A DNA stretch of 31,095 nt from contig CAJUMC010000035.1 in NCBI GenBank assembly GCA_910587085.1, forward strand, positions 1-31,095, written 5' to 3'. The DNA comes from an uncultured Lachnospiraceae bacterium. Its GTDB lineage: Bacteria > Bacillota > Clostridia > Lachnospirales > Lachnospiraceae. A program made the translations under genes and the position numbers. Positions 1 to 9,258 of this stretch are shown here, in pieces (position 1 is the stretch's first letter; each line of letters opens with the position of its first letter). Below the pieces are notes generated by a model. That model ran no database searches. It was not told where the DNA came from and saw only the letters and a program-made list of their open reading frames with translations.

Positions 1-52
1 AAAAGAAGAAAAATTTGTTTATAGATTATTTATAAAGCATGCGTTTACCGTG
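1..52. repeat. Left copy of a 52-bp perfect terminal inverted repeat
   Basis: Bases 1-52 are the exact reverse complement of bases 31044-31095, and identity stops at base 53. The repeat is AT-rich toward the outer edge. Read outward, it begins close to GGTAAACGCATGC. It replaces the end of the second receiver of the hybrid kinase on the minus strand and supplies that frame's stop codon. The end of an insertion sequence is a natural reading; a GTAA-type start recalls IS66-family termini, but that is from memory and untested. Confidence 0.95.
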
Positions 53-2766
53 CCGTTCATCCCGGCCTCCTTTGTTTTCTGCATATCCTCTTCATAGACA
101 TCGGCCGTCATCGCCAGAATCGGTATCTGCCCGGCGTCCTCTCTCTGCAGCGCGCGTATGGCCCGCGTCGCCTCAAGACCGTCCAGCCCCGGCATGTGCA
201 CATCCATCAGGATCACGTCAAAAGTACCTGCCGGGCTGTTTCGGAAGGCGTCCAGCACCTCCTGACCGCCGCAGGTCATTGTGACATGCGCGCCCGCCTC
301 CGAAAGCAGCTCCTGTGCAATCTCCCGGTTCAGCTCCACATCGTCCGCAAGCAGAATCTTCCGTCCCGCCAGGTCGAACGCCCGGATCTGGTTTTTCTGC
401 AACCGGTAAAAATGCGAAACCGTTTTCAGCAGCCGTTCCACATCAATCGGCTTGGAGAGATGCGCATTCATGCCGGCCTCCTGCGTGTTCCGGACATCCT
501 CCGCGTAAGCGTTGGCCGTCATGGCAATAATCGGAATGGTTCCGGCATCCGGCCGCGGCAGCGCCCGGATCGTCCTGGTCGCCGTGAGGCCGTCCATCAC
601 CGGCATCATAATATCCATCAGAATCACATCGAAGGTGCCGGCTGGATTGTCCGAAAAGGCATCCACTGCCTCCTTTCCGTTCATGGCAGGGGTGACAACG
701 GCTCCCTCCTCCTCCAGGATACTCTGTGCAATCTCAAGGTTCAATTCGATATCCTCCACCAGGAGAATCTTTACATCGTTCAGATGAATGCGCGCACCTG
801 CATCAAGCTCCCTTGGCTTCTCTTCCCTGTCGATATCCATCCAGAGCTCGACAACAAATTTTGTTCCGACATTGACCTGACTTGTAACCTCGACCTCCGC
901 ACCCATCATATCTAGGAACTTTTTCGTGATGGCCATGCCGAGCCCGGTGCCCTTGTAGGTCGTCCGCATCCCGTCGTCCTCCTGCGCGAACGCCTCGAAC
1001 AGGCGGGGCAGGAATTCCGGCTTCATACCCATGCCGGTATCCTCCAGCTCAAACCGGAAGAACGCCCTGTCAGCCGTGCTTTCCTTTTCCTCCGCGCGGA
1101 AGAAGATTTTTCCGCCGTCCGGTGTAAATTTCACTGAGTTCCCAAGTATATTAATAAACACCTGTCTCAGATGCAGCTCGTCTCCGATCAGAAGAGGATG
1201 CTCCATCGCTCCGACCTCCTTGATCAGCTCCACCTCCCGCGTTGCCAGCTGGCCGCCGATAATCGAAATACAGTTGTCAATGCAGGTCCGCAGATCAAAG
1301 CTCTCGTGGTTCACCTTCGTTTTTCCGGATTCGATTCGGCTCATATCAAGCACGTCGTTCACCAGCCCGAGCAGATGCTGGGAGGATCCGCTGATCTTTT
1401 GCAGGCAATCCAGCACCTTGGCCTGATTTCCGACATTTTTTATGGCAATTTCCGTCATGCCCATAATGCCGTTGATCGGGGTGCGGATATCATGGCTCAT
1501 GTGGGAAAGGAAATCGCTTTTGGCCTGGTTGGCGCTCCGGGCCTCGTCCGCAGAAAGCATCAGCATCCGGTTCGCCTCATCCTTCTGCTGCATCAGCCGC
1601 TTATCCGAGCGGGACAGCACAACAAAGCCCACGATTATACTGATCATCGCAACAAACACCGCGCAGGCAATCGCAAAGAACCGGATCGTGCGGTTCATCA
1701 GCATGGAGGAATTGGCTCCGAGTACACCGGTCGGAACAAAAAGCAGAATCTGCCAGTTCTCCGAAGAAATCGCCGCATTTGCTACGAACCAGTCCTGTCT
1801 CTTCCTGCCCGGCTCTTCAAATGCAAACTCGATAGCCGTGCTTTCTCCCCGCTCCAGTGTATGTATAAATTCGTTATATGTTCCGCCGTTGAGTATCTTG
1901 TAGTCCCGGAACGCATTCAGAACATTATAGCCCTCAATAAAATTTTCGGAATAGGTGTATTTATACAGTCTTCTTCCGTCCTCATTCACCAGATAAGTAT
2001 AGCAGCGATCTCCGAAGCCCTTTACGGATATCTTTTCGCGCATCGCCACAATATCGACGGCGATCGCCAGATGAGTGACGGCCCCGCTGTCGCTGCCCGT
2101 GCGTATCGGCTCTGCCAGCCGCTTAACAAAGGTAAACCAGGTATCACCCGGCTTGTGCGGGATTTCGCCTACAATCTGCTGTCTGTCCTCCGCCTTCTCC
2201 GTCAGAAGCTCCGTCTGCGGCCACCGTCCAACCGCCTGATCCGAGGCCCAGTAATTCGCATTCTCGTCTATGGCAAGTACAATCGTATTGCTTTCATTGA
2301 TAAAATCCGAGGCCGAAGCCAGGATACCAACCAGTTCTTCCTTGGACCCGATTACCCTGCCGCGGATGATATGCTCGCAGCCGGACATCTGCTGCCAGGC
2401 AGATTCTATTTCACTGTCAACGATCTCCGCTGCCTTTTCCGTAAATTCAACGATATGATTTTTCCGCTCCTCAAACATCTGAGTTTCGAGAAATGTAAAA
2501 TATTCCCAGGAAACCAGAATTAAAATAACGACGGCCGCGGTAATAATCAGAATCTGACCGCACCGCCAGTTTCTCTTTCTTCTTTCTGCTGCCCTTTCCC
2601 GGATCTCTATGCTCTTTTCACCGCTCCCCTTCTCTTCCCTCTCCTTATTCACTCTTTCCTTTTCCGTCCTCTCCCCGTCCGCGCGGATCTCCGCCGCTTT
2701 TCTGTTTTTACTGCCGCCGCACCCGAATCCGGAAAGGGGCCGTGCACCGAAGTGACACAGCCCCAT
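19..2766 (-). CDS. Membrane hybrid histidine kinase with two receivers, C-terminus truncated
   Basis: The protein has a basic N-terminus, a membrane segment at about residues 71-91, a large extracytoplasmic sensor region (about 92-358, Cache-like by layout), a second membrane segment at 361-385, a HisKA domain with SHDIRTP (His425), an HATPase domain with DTGMGM and GTGLGM, receiver 1 at about 665-785 (Asp718) and receiver 2 from about 803 (Asp855). Receiver 2 stops after AGMNG at residue 905, where receiver 1 continues with HLSKPID. The conserved lysine and last helix are therefore missing and ten foreign residues follow, encoded by the terminal repeat. The ATG at 2766 lies on the edge of a terminator-like hairpin. 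A GTG at 2652 behind AAAAGGA may be the real start, giving 877 residues. The sensing and phosphotransfer role is family knowledge; the ligand is unknown. Confidence 0.88.
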   Translation of the reverse strand: MGLCHFGARPLSGFGCGGSKNRKAAEIRADGERTEKERVNKEREEKGSGEKSIEIRERAAERRKRNWRCGQILIITAAVVILILVSWEYFTFLETQMFEERKNHIVEFTEKAAEIVDSEIESAWQQMSGCEHIIRGRVIGSKEELVGILASASDFINESNTIVLAIDENANYWASDQAVGRWPQTELLTEKAEDRQQIVGEIPHKPGDTWFTFVKRLAEPIRTGSDSGAVTHLAIAVDIVAMREKISVKGFGDRCYTYLVNEDGRRLYKYTYSENFIEGYNVLNAFRDYKILNGGTYNEFIHTLERGESTAIEFAFEEPGRKRQDWFVANAAISSENWQILLFVPTGVLGANSSMLMNRTIRFFAIACAVFVAMISIIVGFVVLSRSDKRLMQQKDEANRMLMLSADEARSANQAKSDFLSHMSHDIRTPINGIMGMTEIAIKNVGNQAKVLDCLQKISGSSQHLLGLVNDVLDMSRIESGKTKVNHESFDLRTCIDNCISIIGGQLATREVELIKEVGAMEHPLLIGDELHLRQVFINILGNSVKFTPDGGKIFFRAEEKESTADRAFFRFELEDTGMGMKPEFLPRLFEAFAQEDDGMRTTYKGTGLGMAITKKFLDMMGAEVEVTSQVNVGTKFVVELWMDIDREEKPRELDAGARIHLNDVKILLVEDIELNLEIAQSILEEEGAVVTPAMNGKEAVDAFSDNPAGTFDVILMDIMMPVMDGLTATRTIRALPRPDAGTIPIIAMTANAYAEDVRNTQEAGMNAHLSKPIDVERLLKTVSHFYRLQKNQIRAFDLAGRKILLADDVELNREIAQELLSEAGAHVTMTCGGQEVLDAFRNSPAGTFDVILMDVHMPGLDGLEATRAIRALQREDAGQIPILAMTADVYEEDMQKTKEAGMNGTVNACFINNL
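2733..2764 (-). terminator. Terminator-like hairpin after the MCP gene
   Basis: On the minus strand, GGGGCTGTGTCAC and GTGCACGGCCCC pair around a TTCG loop, with one G-U pair and one bulge. The stem is followed by TTT and then CC, so the U-tract is weak. It lies about 50 nt after the MCP stop codon and touches the apparent ATG of the hybrid kinase. It may end most chemosensory transcripts before the kinase. Confidence 0.6.
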
Positions 2767-2815
2767 ACTTTATCCGCAGTCAAATACCTGCATCAGCCGA
2801 CCCGGGAAAACCGAA

Positions 2816-4159
2816 TCAATATTTTCCGAAATCATCCCCGAGAGAAATGATCTGCTCATTCGAAGCCGGGGAATCACTCTGGTAAGTGCTTGCCTTGAAG
2901 GAAGAGGCACTGTTTCCTGCACCCAGATTGTAGATGGAAAGCATATCGCGCATTCTGGACGCCTGATTCGACAGCTCCTCACTGGCCGCCGCACACTGCT
3001 CGCTGGTAGCGGAGTTGGTCTGCACCACCTGGGATACCTGTGAGATTGCCTGCTCGATCTGAGCTACCGCGGTCGCCTGGTAATTCGAGGACTCCGCAAT
3101 GCCGTTGATGATAATCTCGCTCTGGTGAACCACCTTGGCAATCGCCTCCATTGCTCTTGCGGTATCATCCGCAATCTTGCTGCCGACATTTACCTTGCTG
3201 ATGGACGTTTCGATCAGCTCAGCCGTCTCCTCCGCTGCAGCCGCGCTCTTTGCTGCAAGGCTGCGAACCTCCTCTGCAACCACCGCGAAGCTCTTGCCCG
3301 CTTCGCCTGCTCTCGCCGCCTCAACTGCTGCATTGAGCGCAAGGATATTGGTCTGGAACGCGATATCGCTGATTACCTTGATAACCTTGGAAATACCCTC
3401 GGAAGCCTTGTTGATCTCCTGCATCGCATTCAGCATCTGCTTCATCTGCTCGTTGCCTTCTTTTACGTCATGGATAGCATTGACCACAAGGCCGGAAGCC
3501 TCGTTTGCCTGCTCTGCATTCTTTTTCGTCTTCTCTGCAATCTCGTCGATGGAAGCCGTGATCTGCTGAATCGCGCTCGCCTGCTCCGTGGAGCCCTGTG
3601 CGAGCGCCTGGCTTGCGCTTGCCACCTGCGAGGAACTGATGGTAACCTGGGAGCCGACATCCGTAATGTTGGTCATAACGCGGAAATTGTCGTCCACAAG
3701 CTTTTTCAGCGAATAGCCGAGCACATCCTCGCCCGATCTTGGAACTACGTTTACTGTCAGATTACCCTGGGAAACCTCTTCCGCAATCTTCGCCTGATAC
3801 TTGATGTTCTCGATAACTTTCGAGTACTCGTCTACCAGCAGACCGAACTCGTCGTTTCTGTACCGTGTCATATTTACATCTACGCGGCCCATTGCGATTT
3901 TCTTCGCGCTCTCATAGAGCTGATCAACATTTTTCTCAAGAGCCCGGATAATGGACATGGCCACCAGAATCATAACAACAATGGAGGCTGCGGCCAGCGA
4001 CCCGATAAAGATGCTTGCACTCGTAACATAGCTCGGCGTATGATTTGCCGCAGCAGCGCCTCTTAGCGCCATAACGCTGATAATCAGGTTCAACGCTGTC
4101 AAGCAGATCGGTGCGCCGAAACCAAGAACTAATCTCGTTTTCATCTTAACGTTTTTCAT
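2816..4159 (-). CDS. Methyl-accepting chemotaxis protein without a ligand-binding domain
   Basis: This 447-residue receptor has two membrane segments at about 10-33 and 46-70, separated by only about a dozen residues, so the usual extracellular sensor domain is absent. A HAMP-like region follows at about 70-125, then a long coiled coil. The signalling tip (IAFQTNILALNAAVEAARAG, 266-285) is the region known to contact CheA and CheW. ASAIQQITAS at 194-203 fits the methylation-site consensus, in keeping with cheR and cheB in the same cluster. There is no C-terminal NWETF-type tether. The ATG follows GGAG at a short distance. The gene lies 13 nt after cheW and is the last gene before a terminator-like hairpin. 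It may sense membrane state or work with a separate sensor. Confidence 0.93.
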   Translation of the reverse strand: MKNVKMKTRLVLGFGAPICLTALNLIISVMALRGAAAANHTPSYVTSASIFIGSLAAASIVVMILVAMSIIRALEKNVDQLYESAKKIAMGRVDVNMTRYRNDEFGLLVDEYSKVIENIKYQAKIAEEVSQGNLTVNVVPRSGEDVLGYSLKKLVDDNFRVMTNITDVGSQVTISSSQVASASQALAQGSTEQASAIQQITASIDEIAEKTKKNAEQANEASGLVVNAIHDVKEGNEQMKQMLNAMQEINKASEGISKVIKVISDIAFQTNILALNAAVEAARAGEAGKSFAVVAEEVRSLAAKSAAAAEETAELIETSISKVNVGSKIADDTARAMEAIAKVVHQSEIIINGIAESSNYQATAVAQIEQAISQVSQVVQTNSATSEQCAAASEELSNQASRMRDMLSIYNLGAGNSASSFKASTYQSDSPASNEQIISLGDDFGKY

Positions 4160-4172
4160 ATTCTCCTACCTC

Positions 4173-4718
4173 TCATTCTTCTTCAATACTCATGTCATTG
4201 ACCTGCTCAACTACCGATAAATCCTCATCATTCAGCAATTTGTCCGGATCAAGCAGCAGCTTTACCGTGTCTCCTACCTTGCCGATGCCGTAAACATACT
4301 TGTTCTGGCCCTTGTCGATACGTCCGATCGTCGGCGGCGGCAGGATGTTTTCCTCCTTGATCTCAACCACTTCGGCAATCTTCTCCACAATCAGGCCAAC
4401 CAGCATATCCTTTACGTTAATGACAATAATACAGGTTCTGTCATTGTACTCGAACGGCTTCTGCTTGAACCTCAGCCTCACGTCGATAACCGGGATTACC
4501 TTTCCTCTCAGATTGATCAGGCCTTTGATATAATCCTCCGTCTCCGGAATCACCGTAATCGCCTGAATCTGAATGATCTCACTTACATAATGGATCTTCA
4601 GACCAAAATATTCGTTTCCCGATTTGAAGGTCATATACTTGCCCTTCTGCTCGTCGTGCTCGTTTGCCGCCGACTGAGAGTCCTGATTTCTTTTTATCAC
4701 ATCGCGCATCTCATTCAT
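4173..4718 (-). CDS. cheW: CheW coupling protein
   Basis: This 181-residue protein has one CheW-like SH3 domain at about residues 26-165, including GLINLRGKVIPVIDV at 66-80. CheW links receptor signalling tips to the kinase CheA in the cytoplasmic array. A GTG four codons upstream (4730) overlaps the AAGGAG ribosome site and cannot be the start. The ATG at 4718 sits 11 nt after GGAG and is preferred. The N-terminal 25 residues are charged and probably disordered. The gene lies between cheA (24 nt upstream) and the MCP gene (13 nt downstream). Confidence 0.95.
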   Translation of the reverse strand: MNEMRDVIKRNQDSQSAANEHDEQKGKYMTFKSGNEYFGLKIHYVSEIIQIQAITVIPETEDYIKGLINLRGKVIPVIDVRLRFKQKPFEYNDRTCIIVINVKDMLVGLIVEKIAEVVEIKEENILPPPTIGRIDKGQNKYVYGIGKVGDTVKLLLDPDKLLNDEDLSVVEQVNDMSIEEE

Positions 4719-4742
4719 TAACCATACCACTCCTTTCCATTT

Positions 4743-6929
4743 TTATTCCACCAGGCCTCCGGCGTCCAGTATCAACGCAATGCTTCCGTCGCCGAGCTGT
4801 GTGCAGCCGGATAAGCCCTTGACTTTCTTGATGTAGGAAGGAATCGGTTTAACCACAATTTCCCGTTCGCCAACCAGCTTATCAACAAAGAGACAGACTT
4901 TCTTCTCTTCCAGCTCAAGAATCAGCATTACTCCGTCTTCCACGGATTCCTTGTAGCCCTTCATTCCGTACCATTCGCCCAGGCGGACTACCGAAAAGCA
5001 TTCGTCGCGTATCATGATATACTCATCCCCGTTCGGCTCATGAATCATCATTTCTTCCTTCACGCGGACAAATTCCTTAATGACGCTGGTTTCCATAACG
5101 AAGGACGAACCAGCCGTCTCCATAACAATACCATCGATAATCGCGAGCGTAAGCGGGATCTTCAGGTTCATGGTGCTTCCCAGACCCGGGGTGCTCTCGA
5201 TATCCAGCATGCCGCCGATTGCCTGAAGATTCTGAACTACCACGTCCATGCCGACGCCGCGGCCGGAATACTCCGTAATCTGCTCGTTTGTGGAGAAGCC
5301 CGGCTGGATAATAAACTGGTATACCTCCTTGTCCGTGTAATCGGACTCGGCCCTGCTTTCGTCCAGCAGCCCCTGCTTTCTTGCTTTCTCCAGTATCTTG
5401 TTTCTGTCGAGCCCCTTGCCGTTGTCCATCACGCTGATCCATACCTTGCCGGCCTCGGTCTTTGCAGACAGCGTTACCTTACCCTTATCCGGCTTGCCGC
5501 TGTCCAGGCGCTCTTCGTTCGTTTCAATTCCGTGATCCACCGCGTTTCTCACCAGATGCATCAGAGGATCGGAAATATGTTCAATAATGTTTTTATCTAC
5601 CTCGGTGTTCTCCCCGATCATCTCGAACTCAATATCCTTGCCCAGCTTCCGGGACACGTCAAAGACGATGCGGTTCATCTTCTGGAAGGTGTTTGTCAGC
5701 GGAACCATCCGCATAGACATAATCACGTTCTGCAGATCCGTGGAGATCTTGGAAAGCTGAGCCGCCGCCTTGTTGAAGCTGTTGAGGTTCAGGCCCGGCA
5801 CCTTCAGGTCAGGATTCTGCAGCACCACCGATTCCGAAATTACCAGCTCCCCGATCAGTTCCATCAGCTGATCCATCTTTTTGACGTTGACGCTGATATA
5901 GGAAGCCTTCTCTGACTTCGGCTTATCCTTGGCGAGCTTTTTCTGCTTGCCCGGCTCCCTGGATTTGATAACGAAATCACCCGGTGCGATCGCCGGTTTT
6001 TCCGGCTTCTCCGGCTTCTTTTCCACCGGCTCGTCGCTCAGCTTCAGCTCTTCGCCTTCCACCACCTGCGCAGGGTTCCGCGCTTCGATATCCTCAACGC
6101 TCGAATCCAGATCAATTACATGCTCCTGATCACCGAAATCAAAGCCCTGAAGGAATTCCTCGGCCTTGCATTCAAAGATATCCACCCGCTGAATATCATA
6201 GCCGACCGTAATGACTTCGCGGATATCCTCCTCTTTGCACTGAGCCTGCAGAAGAATCCGGAAGCCCTCCTCCATAATGATGTCGGAGCTCCGCTCATCC
6301 GTAAGAATATCCTCCGGGGAATACAGCAGATCCTCCGCAAGTTCTTTCAGTGCATATACGCATTTATATGCGCGCACATTCACCATTTCCGTTTCCGGGA
6401 AAAAGGTGATATAGATTTTGTAGAAACGGCTGGCACTTGTCGCCACCGGCGCTATGTAAAACTGCTTCGGCTCCACATGCACATTCTGACGCGGCGCTTC
6501 CTTTTCTTCCGCCGTCCCGCCGTTTTTGATTTTATCAAGGAATTTGTCAAGCTCCGCGATGATATCCGTGGCATCGCCGTCCGCCGGACTGCCGTCCCGG
6601 ATTTTCGCCATCTCGCTCGAGATGAAATCCTCCACCTGCAGCACATGCTCCACCAGCTCAAGATGCGGAACATTTTCCGGATGATATTCTCTCAGATAAT
6701 AGAAGACATCCTCCAGTTTGTGCGAGATTGCGGTTATATTGTCGAACATCATGATGCCCGAGGAGCCCTTGATGGTGTGCATCGTCCGGAATATTTCATT
6801 TATGCTCTCTTCGTCAAAGCATTCCTCGTCCTTCTGCTCAAGAACGCGCTCCTGCAGCTGCTCGAGAAGCTGCTCGTTTTCAAAGAGGTAAATGTCAAGC
6901 ATGCCGTCCGTGCTGAATTCTTCCGCCAT
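4743..6929 (-). CDS. cheA: Chemotaxis histidine kinase CheA
   Basis: All five CheA domains can be followed over 728 residues. P1 (Hpt) carries the phosphorylated histidine in MHTIKGSSG (His51). A P2-like response-regulator-binding domain spans about 165-255. A Pro/Lys/Glu-rich linker runs 290-340. P3 dimerisation begins near 343 (MDQLMELIGELV). The P4 ATPase has HLVRNAVDHG (458-467), MDNGKG (501-506) and GRGVGMD (556-562). A P5 CheW-like domain runs from about 595 to the end. Every catalytic motif is intact, so it should autophosphorylate and feed the neighbouring CheY and CheB. Other receivers in the cluster are possible partners by inference. The ATG follows GGAGAAGG. Confidence 0.97.
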   Translation of the reverse strand: MAEEFSTDGMLDIYLFENEQLLEQLQERVLEQKDEECFDEESINEIFRTMHTIKGSSGIMMFDNITAISHKLEDVFYYLREYHPENVPHLELVEHVLQVEDFISSEMAKIRDGSPADGDATDIIAELDKFLDKIKNGGTAEEKEAPRQNVHVEPKQFYIAPVATSASRFYKIYITFFPETEMVNVRAYKCVYALKELAEDLLYSPEDILTDERSSDIIMEEGFRILLQAQCKEEDIREVITVGYDIQRVDIFECKAEEFLQGFDFGDQEHVIDLDSSVEDIEARNPAQVVEGEELKLSDEPVEKKPEKPEKPAIAPGDFVIKSREPGKQKKLAKDKPKSEKASYISVNVKKMDQLMELIGELVISESVVLQNPDLKVPGLNLNSFNKAAAQLSKISTDLQNVIMSMRMVPLTNTFQKMNRIVFDVSRKLGKDIEFEMIGENTEVDKNIIEHISDPLMHLVRNAVDHGIETNEERLDSGKPDKGKVTLSAKTEAGKVWISVMDNGKGLDRNKILEKARKQGLLDESRAESDYTDKEVYQFIIQPGFSTNEQITEYSGRGVGMDVVVQNLQAIGGMLDIESTPGLGSTMNLKIPLTLAIIDGIVMETAGSSFVMETSVIKEFVRVKEEMMIHEPNGDEYIMIRDECFSVVRLGEWYGMKGYKESVEDGVMLILELEEKKVCLFVDKLVGEREIVVKPIPSYIKKVKGLSGCTQLGDGSIALILDAGGLVE

Positions 6930-6965
6930 ATCCTTCTCCTTTCCTGTGTAGTATACCCACCTTCA

Positions 6966-7358
6966 TCAGATCAGATTGAGCTTTTTCATCGCCTGCTCAA
7001 ATCTTTCCTGATCAATCGGTTTTCCAGAGTAGATCGTGCAGCCCAGCTCGAACGCCATCTTCACATTTCTCTCCTCATTCAGCGCCGTTGTCATGATGAC
7101 CTTGGCGGCCTTCTCCTCCGGGATATCCCTTTCCTTCTCCAGATTGCGGATACCCATGAGCGCCTGATAACCGTCCATGACCGGCATCATAATGTCCAGA
7201 CAGACGAGATCATAAGGCTCCCCGTCCTCCAGCGCCATCATAAAGGCGTCCACCGCCTCCATGCCGTCAACCGTAACATCGCATTCGCCGTACTTCGAAA
7301 GGAAGTTTGTCATAAATTTCCTTGTTGCAAAATCATCCTCAGCCAGCAGAATTTTCAT
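6966..7358 (-). CDS. cheY: CheY-like single-domain response regulator
   Basis: This is a 130-residue stand-alone receiver. The acidic pocket is Glu7-Asp8-Asp9, the phosphoacceptor is Asp55 in CLDIMMP, the switch Thr is in IMTTALN (90-91), and the conserved lysine is Lys113 in GKPID. There is no output domain, so it must act by binding a partner. In flagellated bacteria that partner is the motor switch, but no motility genes are present here. It may be a phosphate sink, a shuttle to another protein, or a regulator encoded elsewhere. It lies between cheB (12 nt) and cheA (36 nt). Confidence 0.93.
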   Translation of the reverse strand: MKILLAEDDFATRKFMTNFLSKYGECDVTVDGMEAVDAFMMALEDGEPYDLVCLDIMMPVMDGYQALMGIRNLEKERDIPEEKAAKVIMTTALNEERNVKMAFELGCTIYSGKPIDQERFEQAMKKLNLI

Positions 7359-7370
7359 AAACTCTCTCCT

Positions 7371-8399
7371 TTACATATTATTTAACAGTGAGTATGTCCT
7401 CTTGGCAATATTGAACAGCTTCTCCTGGTACTGCACTGCGCCCAGGTCGTAAGCAACCTTCGGCATACCGTATACCACGCAGGTGGACTCATCCTGTCCG
7501 ATGGTCCGGGCGCCGGCCTTCCGCATGGCCAGCAGACCATTGGCGCCGTCCCCTCCCATCCCGGTCAGAATAATGCCGAGCGCGTTCGCTCCCGCTACTC
7601 TGGCAACCGAGTCAAACAGCACATCCACCGACGGACAGTGCCCGTTCACCCTCGGACCCTTCTTGCACTCCACCTGATAGGCGCCGTTCACCTTGACCAG
7701 GTGCATGTGCATATCCCCGCCGGGTGCGATCAGCATGCGGCCGGGCAGAACCCTGTCCCCCGTCTCCGCTTCCTTCACCTGAAGCCGGCACTGATCGTCC
7801 AGTCTCTTGGCGTACATCTTGGTGAAGCCCGGCGGCATGTGCTGCACTACCACGACGCCCGGAATGTCGGTTCCAAAATCCTTCACGACATCAAAGATGG
7901 CCTCCGTCCCTCCTGTGGACGCACCGATCGCGACTACGAGATGATTGCTCTTTACGGAGAGATGCTGCTGCTCCTGCTCCATAACCACCTTTTTGATGTT
8001 GCTGATCTTGGCAGTGGAAGCTATTTTAATTTTAACCAGCAGCTCATTTTTTACAAATTCTTCCAACTGCACACGGCTTGACAGCGCCGGCTTTGCCACG
8101 AAATCGACCGCGCCGGCATTCATGGCGTCAAACACCTTTTCACTCAGGGAGCTGATAACCACCACCGGTAAAGGATACTGCGGCATCAGCTTCCGCAGAA
8201 ATTCGATTCCGTTCATTCTCGGAAGCTCGACGTCCAGCGTCATCACATCCGGCTTGTGCGCCAGGATGGCATCCCTCGCCTCAAAAGGATCTTTCGCCGT
8301 TGCCACAATCTGTATGGCCGGATCTTTGCTCAGATTCTGGACAAGCAGCTCCCGAAACACAACAGAATCGTCAACAACTAATACTCGGATTGGTCTCAT
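7371..8399 (-). CDS. cheB: CheB protein-glutamate methylesterase/deamidase
   Basis: This 342-residue protein has the standard two-domain layout. The N-terminal receiver has Asp10/Asp11 and phosphoacceptor Asp56 (TLDVELP); the C-terminal methylesterase starts near residue 150. The catalytic triad is visible as Ser161 (GASTGGT), His187 (QHMPPGFT) and Asp284 (GMGGDGA). It removes methyl groups from receptor glutamates when phosphorylated by CheA, which allows adaptation. The ribosome site (AAGGAAGG) overlaps the cheR stop codon, and the genes are 9 nt apart, so the two are probably translated together. Confidence 0.97.
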   Translation of the reverse strand: MRPIRVLVVDDSVVFRELLVQNLSKDPAIQIVATAKDPFEARDAILAHKPDVMTLDVELPRMNGIEFLRKLMPQYPLPVVVISSLSEKVFDAMNAGAVDFVAKPALSSRVQLEEFVKNELLVKIKIASTAKISNIKKVVMEQEQQHLSVKSNHLVVAIGASTGGTEAIFDVVKDFGTDIPGVVVVQHMPPGFTKMYAKRLDDQCRLQVKEAETGDRVLPGRMLIAPGGDMHMHLVKVNGAYQVECKKGPRVNGHCPSVDVLFDSVARVAGANALGIILTGMGGDGANGLLAMRKAGARTIGQDESTCVVYGMPKVAYDLGAVQYQEKLFNIAKRTYSLLNNM

Positions 8400-8408
8400 C
8401 GCTTAATC

Positions 8409-9224
8409 TCATCCTTCCTTTTTCATAAATATTGACGGCTGAACCAGCTGAAACGGGGTGCTGCCCCGGTCTAGCGTCTCGGTCGTTCCTATGAACAGGT
8501 ACCCGCCCGGTTCCAAAGCATCGTATACTTTCTGAACCAGCTGCTTTTTGGTAATATCATCAAAATAGATCATGACGTTGCGCAGGAATATGGTATGCAT
8601 CTTTCGTTTGAAAGGAAATGCATCCATCAGGTTGAACTGGCGGAATATCACCTCCTGCTTCAGTTCGTCCTTTACCTGGTACTGGGCGCCATCCGCTATT
8701 GATTTGAAAAAATGCCGCTTCCACGGCTCCGGAAGATTGCTCAGCTGCTCGGCGCTGTAAATTCCCGCCATCGCCTGCTGCAGTACTTTGGTGGAAATAT
8801 CCGTGGCAAGCACTTTCGTGTCCCACTGCCCGCGCTCCAGCCCGAAAAAATCTGCCAGAACCATCGCAATCATATAGGGCTCCTCGCCTGTGGAAGCCGC
8901 TCCGCACCATATCCGAAGATCCCGTTTCCCGCTCTCCTTCTTCTTCAGTTTCGGAAGAACCACGTTCTTGAAAAAATCGAAATGCTCGAATTCTCTCATG
9001 AAGTAGGTGTGGTTGGTCGTCAGGAAGTTGACGAGCATCCGCTCCTCCGCGCCGCTGGAATCACGCTCCACCGCATCCATATACTCGTGAAAATTCCCGA
9101 AGCCCTTGTGCTTTACATAGTTTTCCAGCCGTCCGTTAACAATCACCTTCTTCTGCGAGAGATCGATCCCATAGCGCTGTTTCATATAGACCGCTATTCT
9201 GCCAAACTCTTCATCCGTAATCAC
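8409..9224 (-). CDS. cheR: CheR chemoreceptor methyltransferase
   Basis: This 271-residue enzyme has an N-terminal helical CheR domain (about 1-75), then a SAM-dependent methyltransferase domain with the binding signature WCGAASTGEEPY (106-117), an acidic LATDIS motif (139-144) and LRNVMIYFD (214-222). It methylates glutamates on MCP coiled coils using S-adenosylmethionine, opposing CheB. There is no C-terminal TPR extension or receptor-tether domain. Its presence with CheB indicates that this array can adapt although its receptor lacks a sensor domain. Confidence 0.96.
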   Translation of the reverse strand: MITDEEFGRIAVYMKQRYGIDLSQKKVIVNGRLENYVKHKGFGNFHEYMDAVERDSSGAEERMLVNFLTTNHTYFMREFEHFDFFKNVVLPKLKKKESGKRDLRIWCGAASTGEEPYMIAMVLADFFGLERGQWDTKVLATDISTKVLQQAMAGIYSAEQLSNLPEPWKRHFFKSIADGAQYQVKDELKQEVIFRQFNLMDAFPFKRKMHTIFLRNVMIYFDDITKKQLVQKVYDALEPGGYLFIGTTETLDRGSTPFQLVQPSIFMKKEG

Positions 9225-9258
9225 AATTCATCCCTCCGTCAAAGCAAAAATCTATCAC

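Noticed and set aside
1171..2523. Long plus-strand open frame (450 codons) opposite the hybrid kinase
   Set aside because: It is antisense to well-conserved kinase domains, has Arg/His/Leu-rich composition typical of mirrored reading, and has no ribosome site.
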